Source of the DNA: an uncultured archaeon
GTDB lineage: Archaea > Thermoproteota > Nitrososphaeria > Nitrososphaerales > CALBXV01
Direction: 5' to 3'
Assembly: GCA_937890045.1 (NCBI GenBank)
Contig: CALBXV010000352.1
Span: 1-18,076, forward strand
Length of the DNA stretch: 18,076 bases
Of this stretch, positions 1 through 6,712 are shown piece by piece. A model generated the notes under the pieces. The model saw only the letters and a program-made list of their open reading frames with translations. It ran no database searches and was not told the origin of the DNA. Every line of letters starts with the position of its first letter. Positions within the stretch are counted from its first letter, which is position 1. The position numbers and the translations under genes are program-made.

Positions 1-1
1 T

Positions 2-124
2 GATGCACACATCAGGATACTTGACAAAGTGATTCCAAAGTTTGCAACTGCAAGAGAGGTTGTCAGATCTATGGAACATTATGAACTCAGACCGTGCCCT
101 CTATGCGGTGGCGAAAGGGGGTAG
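2..124 (+). CDS. C-terminal end of a zinc-ribbon protein (partial, 5' end off the window)
   Basis: An open frame enters from the left edge and ends at TAG 122-124, giving about 40 residues. It ends in CPLCGGERG. A Cys-Pro-x-Cys-Gly-Gly knuckle is typical of small phage zinc-ribbon proteins such as the Lar-like restriction-alleviation family, where it normally sits near the N-terminus. Here it lies at the extreme C-terminus, so it could be half of a zinc site or the start of a tiny separate protein. An internal ATG at 71 would give a 17-residue peptide (MEHYELRPCPLCGG...). The frame has no stop back to base 2, which favours a truncated longer gene. Function unknown. Confidence 0.5.
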   Translation, partial: DAHIRILDKVIPKFATAREVVRSMEHYELRPCPLCGGERG

Positions 125-126
125 CA

Positions 127-168
127 ATGGCTAAGAAAACATATCTTAAAATAGGAGTCATAAAATGA
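127..168 (+). CDS. Possible 13-residue leader peptide
   Basis: ATG at 127 opens a 13-codon frame (MAKKTYLKIGVIK) ending in TGA 166-168, which overlaps the ATG of the next gene as ATGA. A purine-rich AAAGGGGGT lies just upstream, so ribosomes could load here and pass on to the DUF932 gene by translational coupling. The peptide is too short to assign and may be chance. The next gene also has its own AGGAG. Confidence 0.25.
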   Translation: MAKKTYLKIGVIK

Positions 169-1295
169 AACAAGGAAAAACAATTAACGATTTGGTACGA
201 GAAGTAAAGCGACAGTCTGATTCAAAGATAGATTACACAGCCAACACGAGAGCGTTGGATGCTGATGTTAACGGTGTGGTATGTCTTACACTGAAGGGAC
301 GTGATGGACAGTCAGATCGTTTCCCTTTGAGTAAGATAGCACTGCGTCAGGTAGGTGATCGTACTGGTATCCCTGCCAAGTATGTTGACCGCATGGTGAA
401 GGATTCTCCTGACCTGTTTGCAACCAACGTCAACCATTGGTTCACCCATGAACCGAAGGATCAGATGGTGAGAACTGTTGAGGATAAGAACGGTCAGCGT
501 TATGTGCGTGCGTTCCTGTCTAACAGGTATCGTCCTCTTGATAACTTTGATATGTTGGATGCGGTGTTGCCTTATATTAATAAGGAGAACATTACTATTG
601 AGTCATGTGAGGTGACTGAGAGTAAGATGTACATCAAGGCTGTTGATAATAATGTATCGTTTGAGTTGCCACGTGACCCAAACATTAAACGTACTGACTA
701 CGCATGGGGTAGAGGACATCATGCCATTGATGTTGTCAGGCCTGCAATTACGTTAGGTAATAGTGAAGTTGGTTTGTCATCTGTCTTCTGCATACCCGGT
801 ATATGGACACAGGAGTGTACCAACTTAGCTACGTTTAGGTCTAACGCAATACGTAAGTACCATGTTGGACGTGACACACGTGGCGGTGAAGAGTACGATC
901 ATTACGGTATCTACTCAGAGAAGTCTAACCGATTGAGTGATGCAACCGTGTGGTCTAAGATGGCTGACCTAGTGGATGCATCATTAGGTGGCAAGGTGTT
1001 TGACATTATTGTTGAGAAGTTAAGGGCTTCACGTGAGCGTGAGATTACTGGCAGTGTTGAGAAGGCAATGGATTGTTTCGCTGAGAAGTTCAAGGTTAAT
1101 GTAGAAGAACGATCAGGAATCCTTACCCATCTCATCAAGGGTGGTAACTTGTCTGCTTACGGTTTGCATTCAGCAGTCACACGATACAGTCATGATGTAC
1201 CTGATTATGATCGTGCCAGTGAACTTGAACAGACTGGTGCAGACGTGATAGAATTGCCTAAGCAGGATTGGCAGGCAATTGCCCTTGCAGCGTAG
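165..1295 (+). CDS. DUF932 / phage-plasmid-like protein (TIGR03299-type)
   Basis: The 376-aa protein resembles the DUF932 family, found in phages and plasmids next to recombination and replication genes and of unsettled biochemical function. The recognisable part is the first half: a segment about an allowed target (ALRQVGDRTGIPAKYVDRM, around residues 60-80), then RYVRAFLSNRYRPLDNFDML (around 110-130), the characteristic family signature. The length is normal for the family. The start is ATG 165 with AGGAG eight bases upstream. It leads the recombination block (exonuclease and SSB-like protein follow), which suggests a role in DNA recombination or replication rather than structure. The role is inferred from context only. 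Confidence 0.8.
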   Translation: MKQGKTINDLVREVKRQSDSKIDYTANTRALDADVNGVVCLTLKGRDGQSDRFPLSKIALRQVGDRTGIPAKYVDRMVKDSPDLFATNVNHWFTHEPKDQMVRTVEDKNGQRYVRAFLSNRYRPLDNFDMLDAVLPYINKENITIESCEVTESKMYIKAVDNNVSFELPRDPNIKRTDYAWGRGHHAIDVVRPAITLGNSEVGLSSVFCIPGIWTQECTNLATFRSNAIRKYHVGRDTRGGEEYDHYGIYSEKSNRLSDATVWSKMADLVDASLGGKVFDIIVEKLRASREREITGSVEKAMDCFAEKFKVNVEERSGILTHLIKGGNLSAYGLHSAVTRYSHDVPDYDRASELEQTGADVIELPKQDWQAIALAA

Positions 1296-1302
1296 GTATA
1301 AT

Positions 1303-1500
1303 ATGGAACATGAAGAGTTCTATCTATACATTAACCAAGGGTTAAAGGGGATGGGACTTAGCGAGAGAGCTGAAGACCATCCAGAAAAATGGGAAGAACA
1401 TTACCAAGCCTTCTCCAGTCTTCCACCAGAGACGCTAGATAAAGTCGTGCGAGAGATATTGGAAACTTTCAGGAGAGGGGTTCTTCCTAATTTCAATTGA
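1303..1500 (+). CDS. Small acidic hypothetical protein (65 aa)
   Basis: I do not recognise this protein. It starts MEHEEFYLYINQGLKGMG and is rich in Glu, with a predicted helical C-terminal half (ETLDKVVREILETFRRG). An upstream in-frame TTG at 1279 would overlap the DUF932 gene. ATG 1303, seven bases after that gene's stop, is the more natural start, though its ribosome site is weak (only TAGG). It lies inside the recombination operon between the DUF932 and exonuclease genes. Its stop is followed at once by a stable hairpin. Confidence 0.7.
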   Translation: MEHEEFYLYINQGLKGMGLSERAEDHPEKWEEHYQAFSSLPPETLDKVVREILETFRRGVLPNFN

Positions 1501-1504
1501 CCAT

Positions 1505-1532
1505 GTGGGGGTTGGCTTCGGTCAGCCCCCAC
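1505..1532 (+). promoter_or_regulatory. Very stable C(TTCG)G tetraloop hairpin upstream of the exonuclease gene
   Basis: Arms 1505-1516 and 1521-1532 pair over 12 positions (two of them G-T wobbles) around the loop TTCG closed by C-G. This is the extra-stable UUCG tetraloop class known from intercistronic regions of T4-like phages. No T-run follows, so it is not an intrinsic terminator. Only two bases separate it from the GAGAGG ribosome site (1535-1540) of the exonuclease gene at 1548. It could protect or delimit an mRNA end or tune translation. Confidence 0.75.
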
Positions 1533-1547
1533 TTGAGAGGAACAATT

Positions 1548-2411
1548 ATGAGTTTAACTGAGAAGCAATTAACAGAAAGAAAGCGTGGGATCTTTGGTAG
1601 TGAAGCTTCTATCTTGGAAGGCTGCCATTACAAGTGTGACCTCAACTGGTTGTGGCATATCAAGACACTCAGGCATTCTGATAAGGTTCCTGATATGTTG
1701 ATACTCAGGATGGGACATTACTTGGAGCCTGCCGTAGCTGAAGAGTATTGCAGAAGCACAGGCAAGGAAGTACGCATGAACAATCGCACCGTGTGGGATA
1801 AGAAGCACACGTGGGATGGCAAGCCATTCATGGGGGGTCACATTGACCGCAAGATTGTGAATGAACAAAAGATTCTTGAGTGTAAGGTATCTTTTACCAT
1901 GAACAAGTGGGGCAGGAATGGTAGCTGTGAGATCCCGCCCTACTATGTGAGCCAGATAAAACATTACTGCTCTGTGTTTGGATACAACAGGGTTGATCTG
2001 GCGGTACTCCACTTGGTGTACAACCCCAGCTTCAGGATACATAGCTTTGAGTTCTCTGATAAGGAGTTGAGTGAGTACAGGGACAAGGCTTACGATTTCT
2101 GGGGATATGTTATCAGGGACGAGGAACCCCCCGTGGGTAGGGGGGAGGGTACAAAGCAGATGTTACGTGAGCGTTATCCTATGGCAGAGACAGGCGTGCA
2201 TACCGTGGCTGATGATTCAGTTATGGAAGCAATCAGCAGGTATGACAGGTTCAAGTCTGCCATTAGGAAGCTGAAGAATGATCAGACGGAGTACGGTAAC
2301 AAGATCATGCGACATATGGAGAAGAGTGAAAGTTTACTTAACCCACAAGGCGAGGAAGTTGCCACTTATAAGAATGACACTAAAGGTGTCAGACGTTTAA
2401 CAATTAAATAG
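1548..2411 (+). CDS. YqaJ-like / lambda-exonuclease-type recombination nuclease
   Basis: The 287-aa protein is a predicted alkaline-exonuclease-type PD-(D/E)XK nuclease that would resect double-stranded DNA ends for single-strand annealing. Visible features are an N-terminal IFGSEAS (about 15-21), MGHYLEPAVAEEY (55-67), the catalytic Asp in GGHIDR (D100), ECK (E111, K113) and a following Gln (YVSQIKHY, Q136), the usual order in YqaJ enzymes. The C-terminal third is Lys/Glu-rich and probably helical. A frame-extending ATG at 1503 lies in the hairpin, so ATG 1548, preceded by GAGAGG, is chosen. The SSB-like gene starts 10 bases after its stop, giving the classic exonuclease plus single-strand-protein pair. 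A G/C hairpin lies within the gene at 2127-2145. Confidence 0.85.
   Translation: MSLTEKQLTERKRGIFGSEASILEGCHYKCDLNWLWHIKTLRHSDKVPDMLILRMGHYLEPAVAEEYCRSTGKEVRMNNRTVWDKKHTWDGKPFMGGHIDRKIVNEQKILECKVSFTMNKWGRNGSCEIPPYYVSQIKHYCSVFGYNRVDLAVLHLVYNPSFRIHSFEFSDKELSEYRDKAYDFWGYVIRDEEPPVGRGEGTKQMLRERYPMAETGVHTVADDSVMEAISRYDRFKSAIRKLKNDQTEYGNKIMRHMEKSESLLNPQGEEVATYKNDTKGVRRLTIK
2127..2145 (+). promoter_or_regulatory. C6/G6 hairpin with G-quadruplex potential inside the exonuclease gene
   Basis: C6 (2127-2132) and G6 (2140-2145) can form a perfect six-pair stem around a seven-base loop. The G side also carries GGG, GGGGGG and GGG runs (2135-2149), a possible quadruplex on the coding strand. It encodes the EEPPVGRGEG linker between the nuclease core and the C-terminal helical region. 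Whether it matters in RNA or DNA is unknown. Confidence 0.4.
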
Positions 2412-2421
2412 GAGAAGTAAA

Positions 2422-3051
2422 ATGGCAGACAAACAATCATTTGTTACACCCATCGGGGAAGTTCGACACCCTTGGCTCGTTGAACCCTGCAAGTGGGACA
2501 ACGACAAGAACCGCAGTGTCAAGGCAGATCGTGATGACTTACATGCCTACTACAATGTAACGTTGGTATTCGATCCTGTTACGTTTGATGATTCTGATTT
2601 CAAGAAAACTCTTGATAACCTGTGGACAGAACACAAGAAGCAGTGGGAAGGTAAGTTCGATAAGGAACGCCCCCCTTACAAGAAGAATGATGATGGTATG
2701 ATTGTCATCAAGCCTCGCAGAAAGTCAGCGTTCATGAAGGACAAGAAGGTGCAACAGTTTCAGGCACCACATCTGTCAGACTGCTTGGGTACCACCGACT
2801 TGAGGGATTACTTTGTTAATGGACGGTTACCTGCTACTGGTTCTACTGCTAGAATCAAGGTAACGAGTTATCTTCCTGCTCCAACGAAGAATCCACAGAC
2901 CAAGGAGAAGGTACTCAAGTTTGAACTCGACCTGTTAGCTCTCCAGTTTTCTGACATGGTCGAGTTTAAGTCTGGCGGTAGTGGGCTAGGTGCCATCGAG
3001 GGTGTACCTGTAATGTCTAACATGGACGATGATGAAGACATACCCATTTAA
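2422..3051 (+). CDS. Single-stranded DNA-binding protein (DUF2815 / gp2.5-like)
   Basis: The 209-aa protein resembles the phage DUF2815 family, thought to be the phage single-strand DNA-binding protein (T7 gp2.5-like OB fold). It starts with a segment on conserved Trp/Lys (EVRHPWLVEPCKWDNDKN) and has a KPRRKSAFMKDKK basic stretch in the middle. It ends in a strongly acidic tail, MDDDEDIPI, the usual partner-binding tail of phage and bacterial SSBs. The start is ATG 2422 with GGAGAAG upstream. It follows the YqaJ exonuclease closely, so the pair probably acts in end resection, annealing and replication. It is the last gene before the non-coding region and terminator. Confidence 0.8.
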   Translation: MADKQSFVTPIGEVRHPWLVEPCKWDNDKNRSVKADRDDLHAYYNVTLVFDPVTFDDSDFKKTLDNLWTEHKKQWEGKFDKERPPYKKNDDGMIVIKPRRKSAFMKDKKVQQFQAPHLSDCLGTTDLRDYFVNGRLPATGSTARIKVTSYLPAPTKNPQTKEKVLKFELDLLALQFSDMVEFKSGGSGLGAIEGVPVMSNMDDDEDIPI

Positions 3052-3264
3052 CAGGGGCTACCTTTAACCTGCGTCCCGGTGAGAGTGGACAGGGTGAATC
3101 ACGACCTGCCTGCTTGCCATAGCAAGTCAACGCTGTCGCCCCGAATCGACATGGATAATTACAGCCAAGGCAGGTAAGCTCTCAAAGATGTGTTAAGGCG
3201 AAGACGTGGAAAATTACTCAGTCCATTCCAGTGGTCTGAGGCCACGTCTTCGCCTATCTTTTTT
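3052..3264 (+). ncRNA. Possible structured RNA or leader between two early operons
   Basis: No gene fits this 245-base gap (3052-3296). Several pairings can form, ending in the terminator: 3068-3076 with 3087-3093 (small bulge); ACCTGCC 3104-3110 with GGCAGGT 3169-3175, a closing stem enclosing two hairpins, CTTGC 3113-3117/GCAAG 3122-3126 and TGTCG 3134-3138/CGACA 3147-3151. The loop CCCC 3139-3142 could also pair with GGGG 3054-3057 as a pseudoknot. The set looks like a three-way junction. It matches no RNA family I know, and pairings were found by eye, so some could be chance. It could be the SSB gene's 3' end or an independent transcript. Confidence 0.45.
3196..3264 (+). terminator. Strong intrinsic (rho-independent) terminator
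   Basis: A 14-bp perfect stem (3196-3209 with 3242-3255) is followed by a T-rich tract (ATCTTTTTT, to 3264). The 32-base apical region carries an inner CTCAG/CTGAG stem (3217-3221/3236-3240). It ends the exonuclease-SSB transcript. The next gene starts 32 bases later with a good ribosome site but no clear promoter between, so that gene set may depend on read-through or antitermination, or on a promoter within the terminator. Confidence 0.85.
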
Positions 3265-3296
3265 GCAGTTCATAAAGAAAGTAACGTGGAGGAAGA

Positions 3297-3731
3297 ATGA
3301 TATATGACATTAAAGTATTTGACGGTCAAGGTAAACTGAAGGAAGTGATCGATGGGCAGAAACGGTTTGGTGAAAAGTATGGGGAAGCCGTGGGTATCAT
3401 TGGTATCAGGCATTCTTCTACAGAAAACACGAAAACATTTAACTGTCCTATTTGCGATAAGCTGTTGGAGAATGTGGGTATGACTAGGAAGTCGTGTGGT
3501 TCAACCAAGTGTCTTGACAAGATTGCGTATGCCAAGAGGGTGTTGCCACCAGAACGTAAATTCAAGTGTCGTATCTGTGAGACTGACGTGATTACCCACC
3601 ATCGTAGTCAGGTCACCTGTCTTAGTGACGCTTGTAAGGCTGAGAATGTAAGAAGAACTTCTCGTGAAGGATGGGCACACAAGTATAGAGATACAACGAT
3701 TGGAAGGAGGAGCAGGGATGCCAAAAACTGA
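3297..3731 (+). CDS. Double zinc-finger protein
   Basis: The 144-aa protein has two tandem Cys4 modules of the same spacing, C-x2-C-x13-C-x4-C: C50, C53, C67, C72, and C91, C94, C108, C113. This points to an internal duplication and a DNA- or RNA-binding or protein-contact role, exact family not recognised. The N-terminus is a mixed beta region and the C-terminus is basic (RRSRDAKN). Start ATG 3297 is preceded by GGAGGAAG. The last 14 bases overlap the recombinase gene. The 34-bp direct repeat (3666-3699) encodes EGWAHKYRDTT near its C-terminus, so recombination at the repeat would change its tail. It may act with the recombinase as a regulator or accessory factor; that is inference. Confidence 0.75.
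   Translation: MIYDIKVFDGQGKLKEVIDGQKRFGEKYGEAVGIIGIRHSSTENTKTFNCPICDKLLENVGMTRKSCGSTKCLDKIAYAKRVLPPERKFKCRICETDVITHHRSQVTCLSDACKAENVRRTSREGWAHKYRDTTIGRRSRDAKN
3666..3699 (+). repeat. 34-bp direct repeat, copy 1
   Basis: Identical to 6758-6791 over all 34 bases, with flanking bases that differ at once on both sides. It lies at the end of the zinc-finger gene, 18 bases before the recombinase start. A small inverted core, GTAT-agag-ATAC, sits inside it. Position next to the integrase suggests an attachment-type or recombination site, but no recombination has been shown. Confidence 0.9.
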
Positions 3732-4731
3732 TGATGCTACATTCAACGAGGTGTCCGACATTCACTTGAAGATGATTACCAAGAAAACCTCATACAAGGA
3801 TCGTGAATATATTGCCAAGCTGAAGCCCTTTATTGGCGGTATCTATATGAGTGAGTTGATCAGGCCCAAGGAAGTTAACGTGACGAACCCTGTCTATCCA
3901 TTAAACAAGTATGTTCTCAAGCGTTCCAAGGATAACGTAACAGCCAGTACAGTTAACAAGGAGTTATCTATTCTTAACACGATAGGAAGGAAGGCTATCA
4001 GGGAGTATGCTTTGATATCCAACAAGTCGTGGGAGAATATACGCTTATTGGATGAGAGTGAACAAGTCAGGTGGAAGTTTCTTCCTAGCAAGATTAAGTC
4101 GCATCTCGAACCTGCGTGGGAGAGAGAGCTGTTAAAGAATCTTCCACCGTTAATGCGTGACATGGCCTTGTTCTGTATTCACACAGGTCAACGTGAGTCT
4201 ATCGTATGTAATCTCAGGTGGACGTGGTTGCATATAGATACGTACAGCGACAAGGTGGTAACGTATTTTAGAATACCGAAGTCGCTCATGAAGTCAGACA
4301 GACACATGACGGAGGATGCATATGTTGTGTTGAATGACGTGGCTCTTTCTTGTGTGCTAAAGCATAAGCCTAACAATTCTTCTTATGTGTTCACAACTCA
4401 TGGGCCACGGTTGAGTAAGATAAACAACACTTCTTACAAGAATGCTAGGCTTCGTGCGTCACTTGTTTATCCGCAGATAGCTTGCACAGATGTACATTCC
4501 TTTAAGCGTACATTTGTAACCAGACTCACGGAGGCAGAGGTTCCTTATGTTTGGGTTCAGCGATTAGCTAACCATAAGCTTCCAAGTGTTACCGAAAAGT
4601 ATGTCAAGATGAGTGAGAAGAATCGTGTCATAGCTCGTGAATATCTACAGAGACTCGTGCCTAAAGGAGAGTGCAATGAAATCAATAAACAATGTGAAGA
4701 AAGCAACAAGGAGGATAAGCAGGAAGATTAA
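3718..4731 (+). CDS. Tyrosine recombinase (integrase-like)
   Basis: The 337-aa protein is a predicted tyrosine recombinase. The N-terminal half resembles a helical core-binding domain. The catalytic half shows TGQRES (Arg159), a possible Lys188 in IPKS, HSFKRTF (His260), ANHK (His286) and the Tyr nucleophile in TEKYVKM (Tyr295). In the HxxR motif, the Arg position aligns with Lys (HSFK) and an Arg follows one residue later, which departs from the canonical family. ATG 3718 is chosen because AAGGAGG lies eight bases upstream; the in-frame GTG at 3664 has no such site. It overlaps the zinc-finger gene by 14 bases and the next gene by 56. Direct-repeat copy 1 abuts its start, as attachment sites often do. 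It may act in lysogeny, dimer resolution or cassette exchange. Confidence 0.85.
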   Translation: MPKTDDATFNEVSDIHLKMITKKTSYKDREYIAKLKPFIGGIYMSELIRPKEVNVTNPVYPLNKYVLKRSKDNVTASTVNKELSILNTIGRKAIREYALISNKSWENIRLLDESEQVRWKFLPSKIKSHLEPAWERELLKNLPPLMRDMALFCIHTGQRESIVCNLRWTWLHIDTYSDKVVTYFRIPKSLMKSDRHMTEDAYVVLNDVALSCVLKHKPNNSSYVFTTHGPRLSKINNTSYKNARLRASLVYPQIACTDVHSFKRTFVTRLTEAEVPYVWVQRLANHKLPSVTEKYVKMSEKNRVIAREYLQRLVPKGECNEINKQCEESNKEDKQED

Positions 4732-4927
4732 AGATATAGATGAAACACTGAAAGGGCACTACGGGGGATCATCGTTGAGTGACGACAAGTTATGGGAACT
4801 GGAGAAGAGTAGATCCATCTTAGCGGAAAAGCTCCGGTTGCTTGAGAAGGTTATCCCCAAGATACCCAAAATGACAAACGAAGAACTGGCTAAGATAACT
4901 AGTGAACTCAGGGAGTACTGGATATGA
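4676..4927 (+). CDS. Small coiled-coil-like hypothetical protein (83 aa)
   Basis: Not recognised. Start ATG 4676 follows AAAGGAGA, and the first 56 bases overlap the recombinase end in another frame. The N-terminus is basic (KKATRRISRKIK). A helical stretch rich in Leu, Glu and Lys (KLWELEKSRSILAEKLRLLEKV) suggests a coiled coil. It ends in ATGA, overlapping the next gene. Likely a small DNA- or protein-binding partner in the replication block. Confidence 0.7.
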   Translation: MKSINNVKKATRRISRKIKDIDETLKGHYGGSSLSDDKLWELEKSRSILAEKLRLLEKVIPKIPKMTNEELAKITSELREYWI

Positions 4928-5298
4928 GTGGCATGAATGCTAAGGATGCTTTAGAAGTAATGGCAACCATGTACCAGTCACATTTTGGTGGTGGTAAGAT
5001 GCCATACGGTGGCAAGGATTATCCTATTCTTTCTGCCATAGCCAAACAACGTGGTGGATTTGAAGAAGTGGTCGCAGACTTTGAGTTCATGTTGAGTTGT
5101 GATGAGGGATGGTTGCAGGGTAAGAAGTCGTTGGGTTATTACATGAAGTTTTATCCATCAATAGGGTGTCTGCGTGACACGTATCAGAAAGAAAAGACTG
5201 CCGTTCTTTCTTATTCAGAGTTACAGAAGGTACAGGCAGAGAAGGAGAGGTTGCGCAGGGAGCAATACAGAAAGGAGTTATTCGATGACGAATATTAA
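4924..5298 (+). CDS. Hypothetical protein, possible helicase-loader or replication accessory
   Basis: The 124-aa protein is not confidently assigned. It contains an aromatic and Gly-rich core (SHFGGGKMPYGGKDYPILSA) and a segment on residues 50-85 (EGWLQGKKSLGYYMKFYPSI) resembling the layout of small phage replication-initiator or helicase-loader domains. The C-terminus is a charged helix (QAEKERLRREQYRKELF). The start overlaps the previous stop as ATGA, and its end overlaps the DnaB-like helicase by 14 bases. Being directly upstream of the helicase is the main reason to suspect a loader; no ATPase motif is visible. Confidence 0.65.
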   Translation: MSGMNAKDALEVMATMYQSHFGGGKMPYGGKDYPILSAIAKQRGGFEEVVADFEFMLSCDEGWLQGKKSLGYYMKFYPSIGCLRDTYQKEKTAVLSYSELQKVQAEKERLRREQYRKELFDDEY

Positions 5299-6712
5299 GA
5301 TGGCTCCATTCAGCGAGGGATCTGAGATGTCTGTGTTATCTGCCATCTTAACAGACAGCAGTATGATACATGAAGCAATGTCGAAGGTTGACCCTGACGA
5401 TTTCTTTAGTCACAGGTGCAAGATCCTGTACAACACGATGCTAAGACTTGAACGGAAGGACAAGCGTATCGACATGTTGTCTGTGTGTGATTCATTAAAG
5501 AACAAGTCGATGCTTGATGATGTTGGTGGGATAGAATGGGTATCAACCGTTGAGGACTACGAGCCAACGGCTACCGTGATATCGCATCACTGCGACAAGA
5601 TACGTTCCCTGTCGTTACAGCGTAAGTTTATAAGTAAGATGAACGATTATGTTGACAAGGCACACCACATAACGGAAGACCCGTCTCCCTTGTTGGAGGA
5701 AGCATACGGTTCTGTGTTTGATATGCTTAATCAAGCAGACAGCAAGTCTGTTGACAAGGATGTTTATACACCGCAGGACATGGCAGAGCGTGGGTTTATT
5801 GATGCAAAGAAAAGGTTTGAAGACCCGGAGGCACACTCAGGGTTAAAGACTGGCATACCCACACTGGATGGATACATTAAGTCGCTCAAGGATCTTAACG
5901 TTATTGCTGCTTCTACTGGTGTAGGCAAGACTGGTCTTGCGTTAAACGTAGCAATCAACTTGGCGTTAAAGAAAATTCCTGTGTTGTATATCAACCTTGA
6001 GATGGACATTGACCAGATGTTGTGTCGTGTGCTTGCGAATCTTTCAGGTATTACCGTGGATGAGATTGAGTTGGGCAGGTATGAACAAGACTCAAGCTTT
6101 GCCAACGTAGCAGGGATAGCAAAGAAGTTGGAACAATCCTCCTTGTATATGACACACAACAAGCCGAAGAATATCAACAAGGTGATCAGCCTGATCAACA
6201 AGCATCACAGCAAGCATGGGATACAGGTGGTTATCATTGATTATATCGGTCATATAGAAGCTGACAAGCTTTCATACAAGGAGAACAATAGGCGTATCTC
6301 TCTTGGTCGTTACAACCAGACCATCAAGAACGCTTGCACCAAGCTTGGTATCAAGGCCATCGTTGTCGCCCAGTTAAACCGTGAGGGTGACAAAGATCCA
6401 GACTTGGTTAACGTGGGAGAGTGTTGGCAGTTGGCTCAAGATGCAGACATATTCCTGATTCTGCATTACGAGATGACAAGGAACGCTGATAGTACTGGGC
6501 CTGAAGAGTTTGAGAGATACTACATCAAGCTTGCCAAGAATCGTAATGGCCCTGCTCCACGCACAGTGCATGTTAACTATAATAAGAAAACACAAATGAT
6601 AACGGAGTGTGATCATGGACTACGAAAAGGAAGCAGCCAAGGTGTTGGACTCAAGGGGATGCAAGCCCTCAAGACCGCAGGTACTCTCTTTGATGGGGAA
6701 GATAGTGAATGA
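5285..6712 (+). CDS. dnaB: DnaB-type replicative helicase
   Basis: The 475-aa protein is a RecA-fold replicative helicase that unwinds DNA ahead of the polymerase. An N-terminal helical domain (about 10-100) is followed by a linker and the ATPase core: Walker A ASTGVGKT (209-216), Walker B VVIIDYIGHI (Asp319 of 315-324), and AQLNRE (362-367), the nucleotide-sensing region. Length is normal for DnaB. ATG 5285, preceded by AAAGGAG with seven bases between, is chosen over an upstream in-frame extension to 5174, which overlaps the previous gene heavily. It overlaps that gene by 14 bases, and its last 98 bases overlap the next gene. No primase domain is visible, so a separate primase lies outside the window or comes from the host. 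Confidence 0.9.
   Translation: MTNIKMAPFSEGSEMSVLSAILTDSSMIHEAMSKVDPDDFFSHRCKILYNTMLRLERKDKRIDMLSVCDSLKNKSMLDDVGGIEWVSTVEDYEPTATVISHHCDKIRSLSLQRKFISKMNDYVDKAHHITEDPSPLLEEAYGSVFDMLNQADSKSVDKDVYTPQDMAERGFIDAKKRFEDPEAHSGLKTGIPTLDGYIKSLKDLNVIAASTGVGKTGLALNVAINLALKKIPVLYINLEMDIDQMLCRVLANLSGITVDEIELGRYEQDSSFANVAGIAKKLEQSSLYMTHNKPKNINKVISLINKHHSKHGIQVVIIDYIGHIEADKLSYKENNRRISLGRYNQTIKNACTKLGIKAIVVAQLNREGDKDPDLVNVGECWQLAQDADIFLILHYEMTRNADSTGPEEFERYYIKLAKNRNGPAPRTVHVNYNKKTQMITECDHGLRKGSSQGVGLKGMQALKTAGTLFDGEDSE

Noticed and set aside
21..26. TTGACA, a possible -35 box
   Set aside because: No matching -10 about 17 bases downstream, and it lies within a coding frame.
1297..1302. TATAAT, a possible -10 box before the 65-aa gene
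   Set aside because: No -35 at a suitable distance, and the site lies inside an operon; chance is more likely.
3134..3151. Hairpin resembling a tRNA T-arm
   Set aside because: The loop is 8 bases, the neighbouring hairpin has a 4-base loop, and no acceptor stem can be drawn; not a tRNA or tmRNA.
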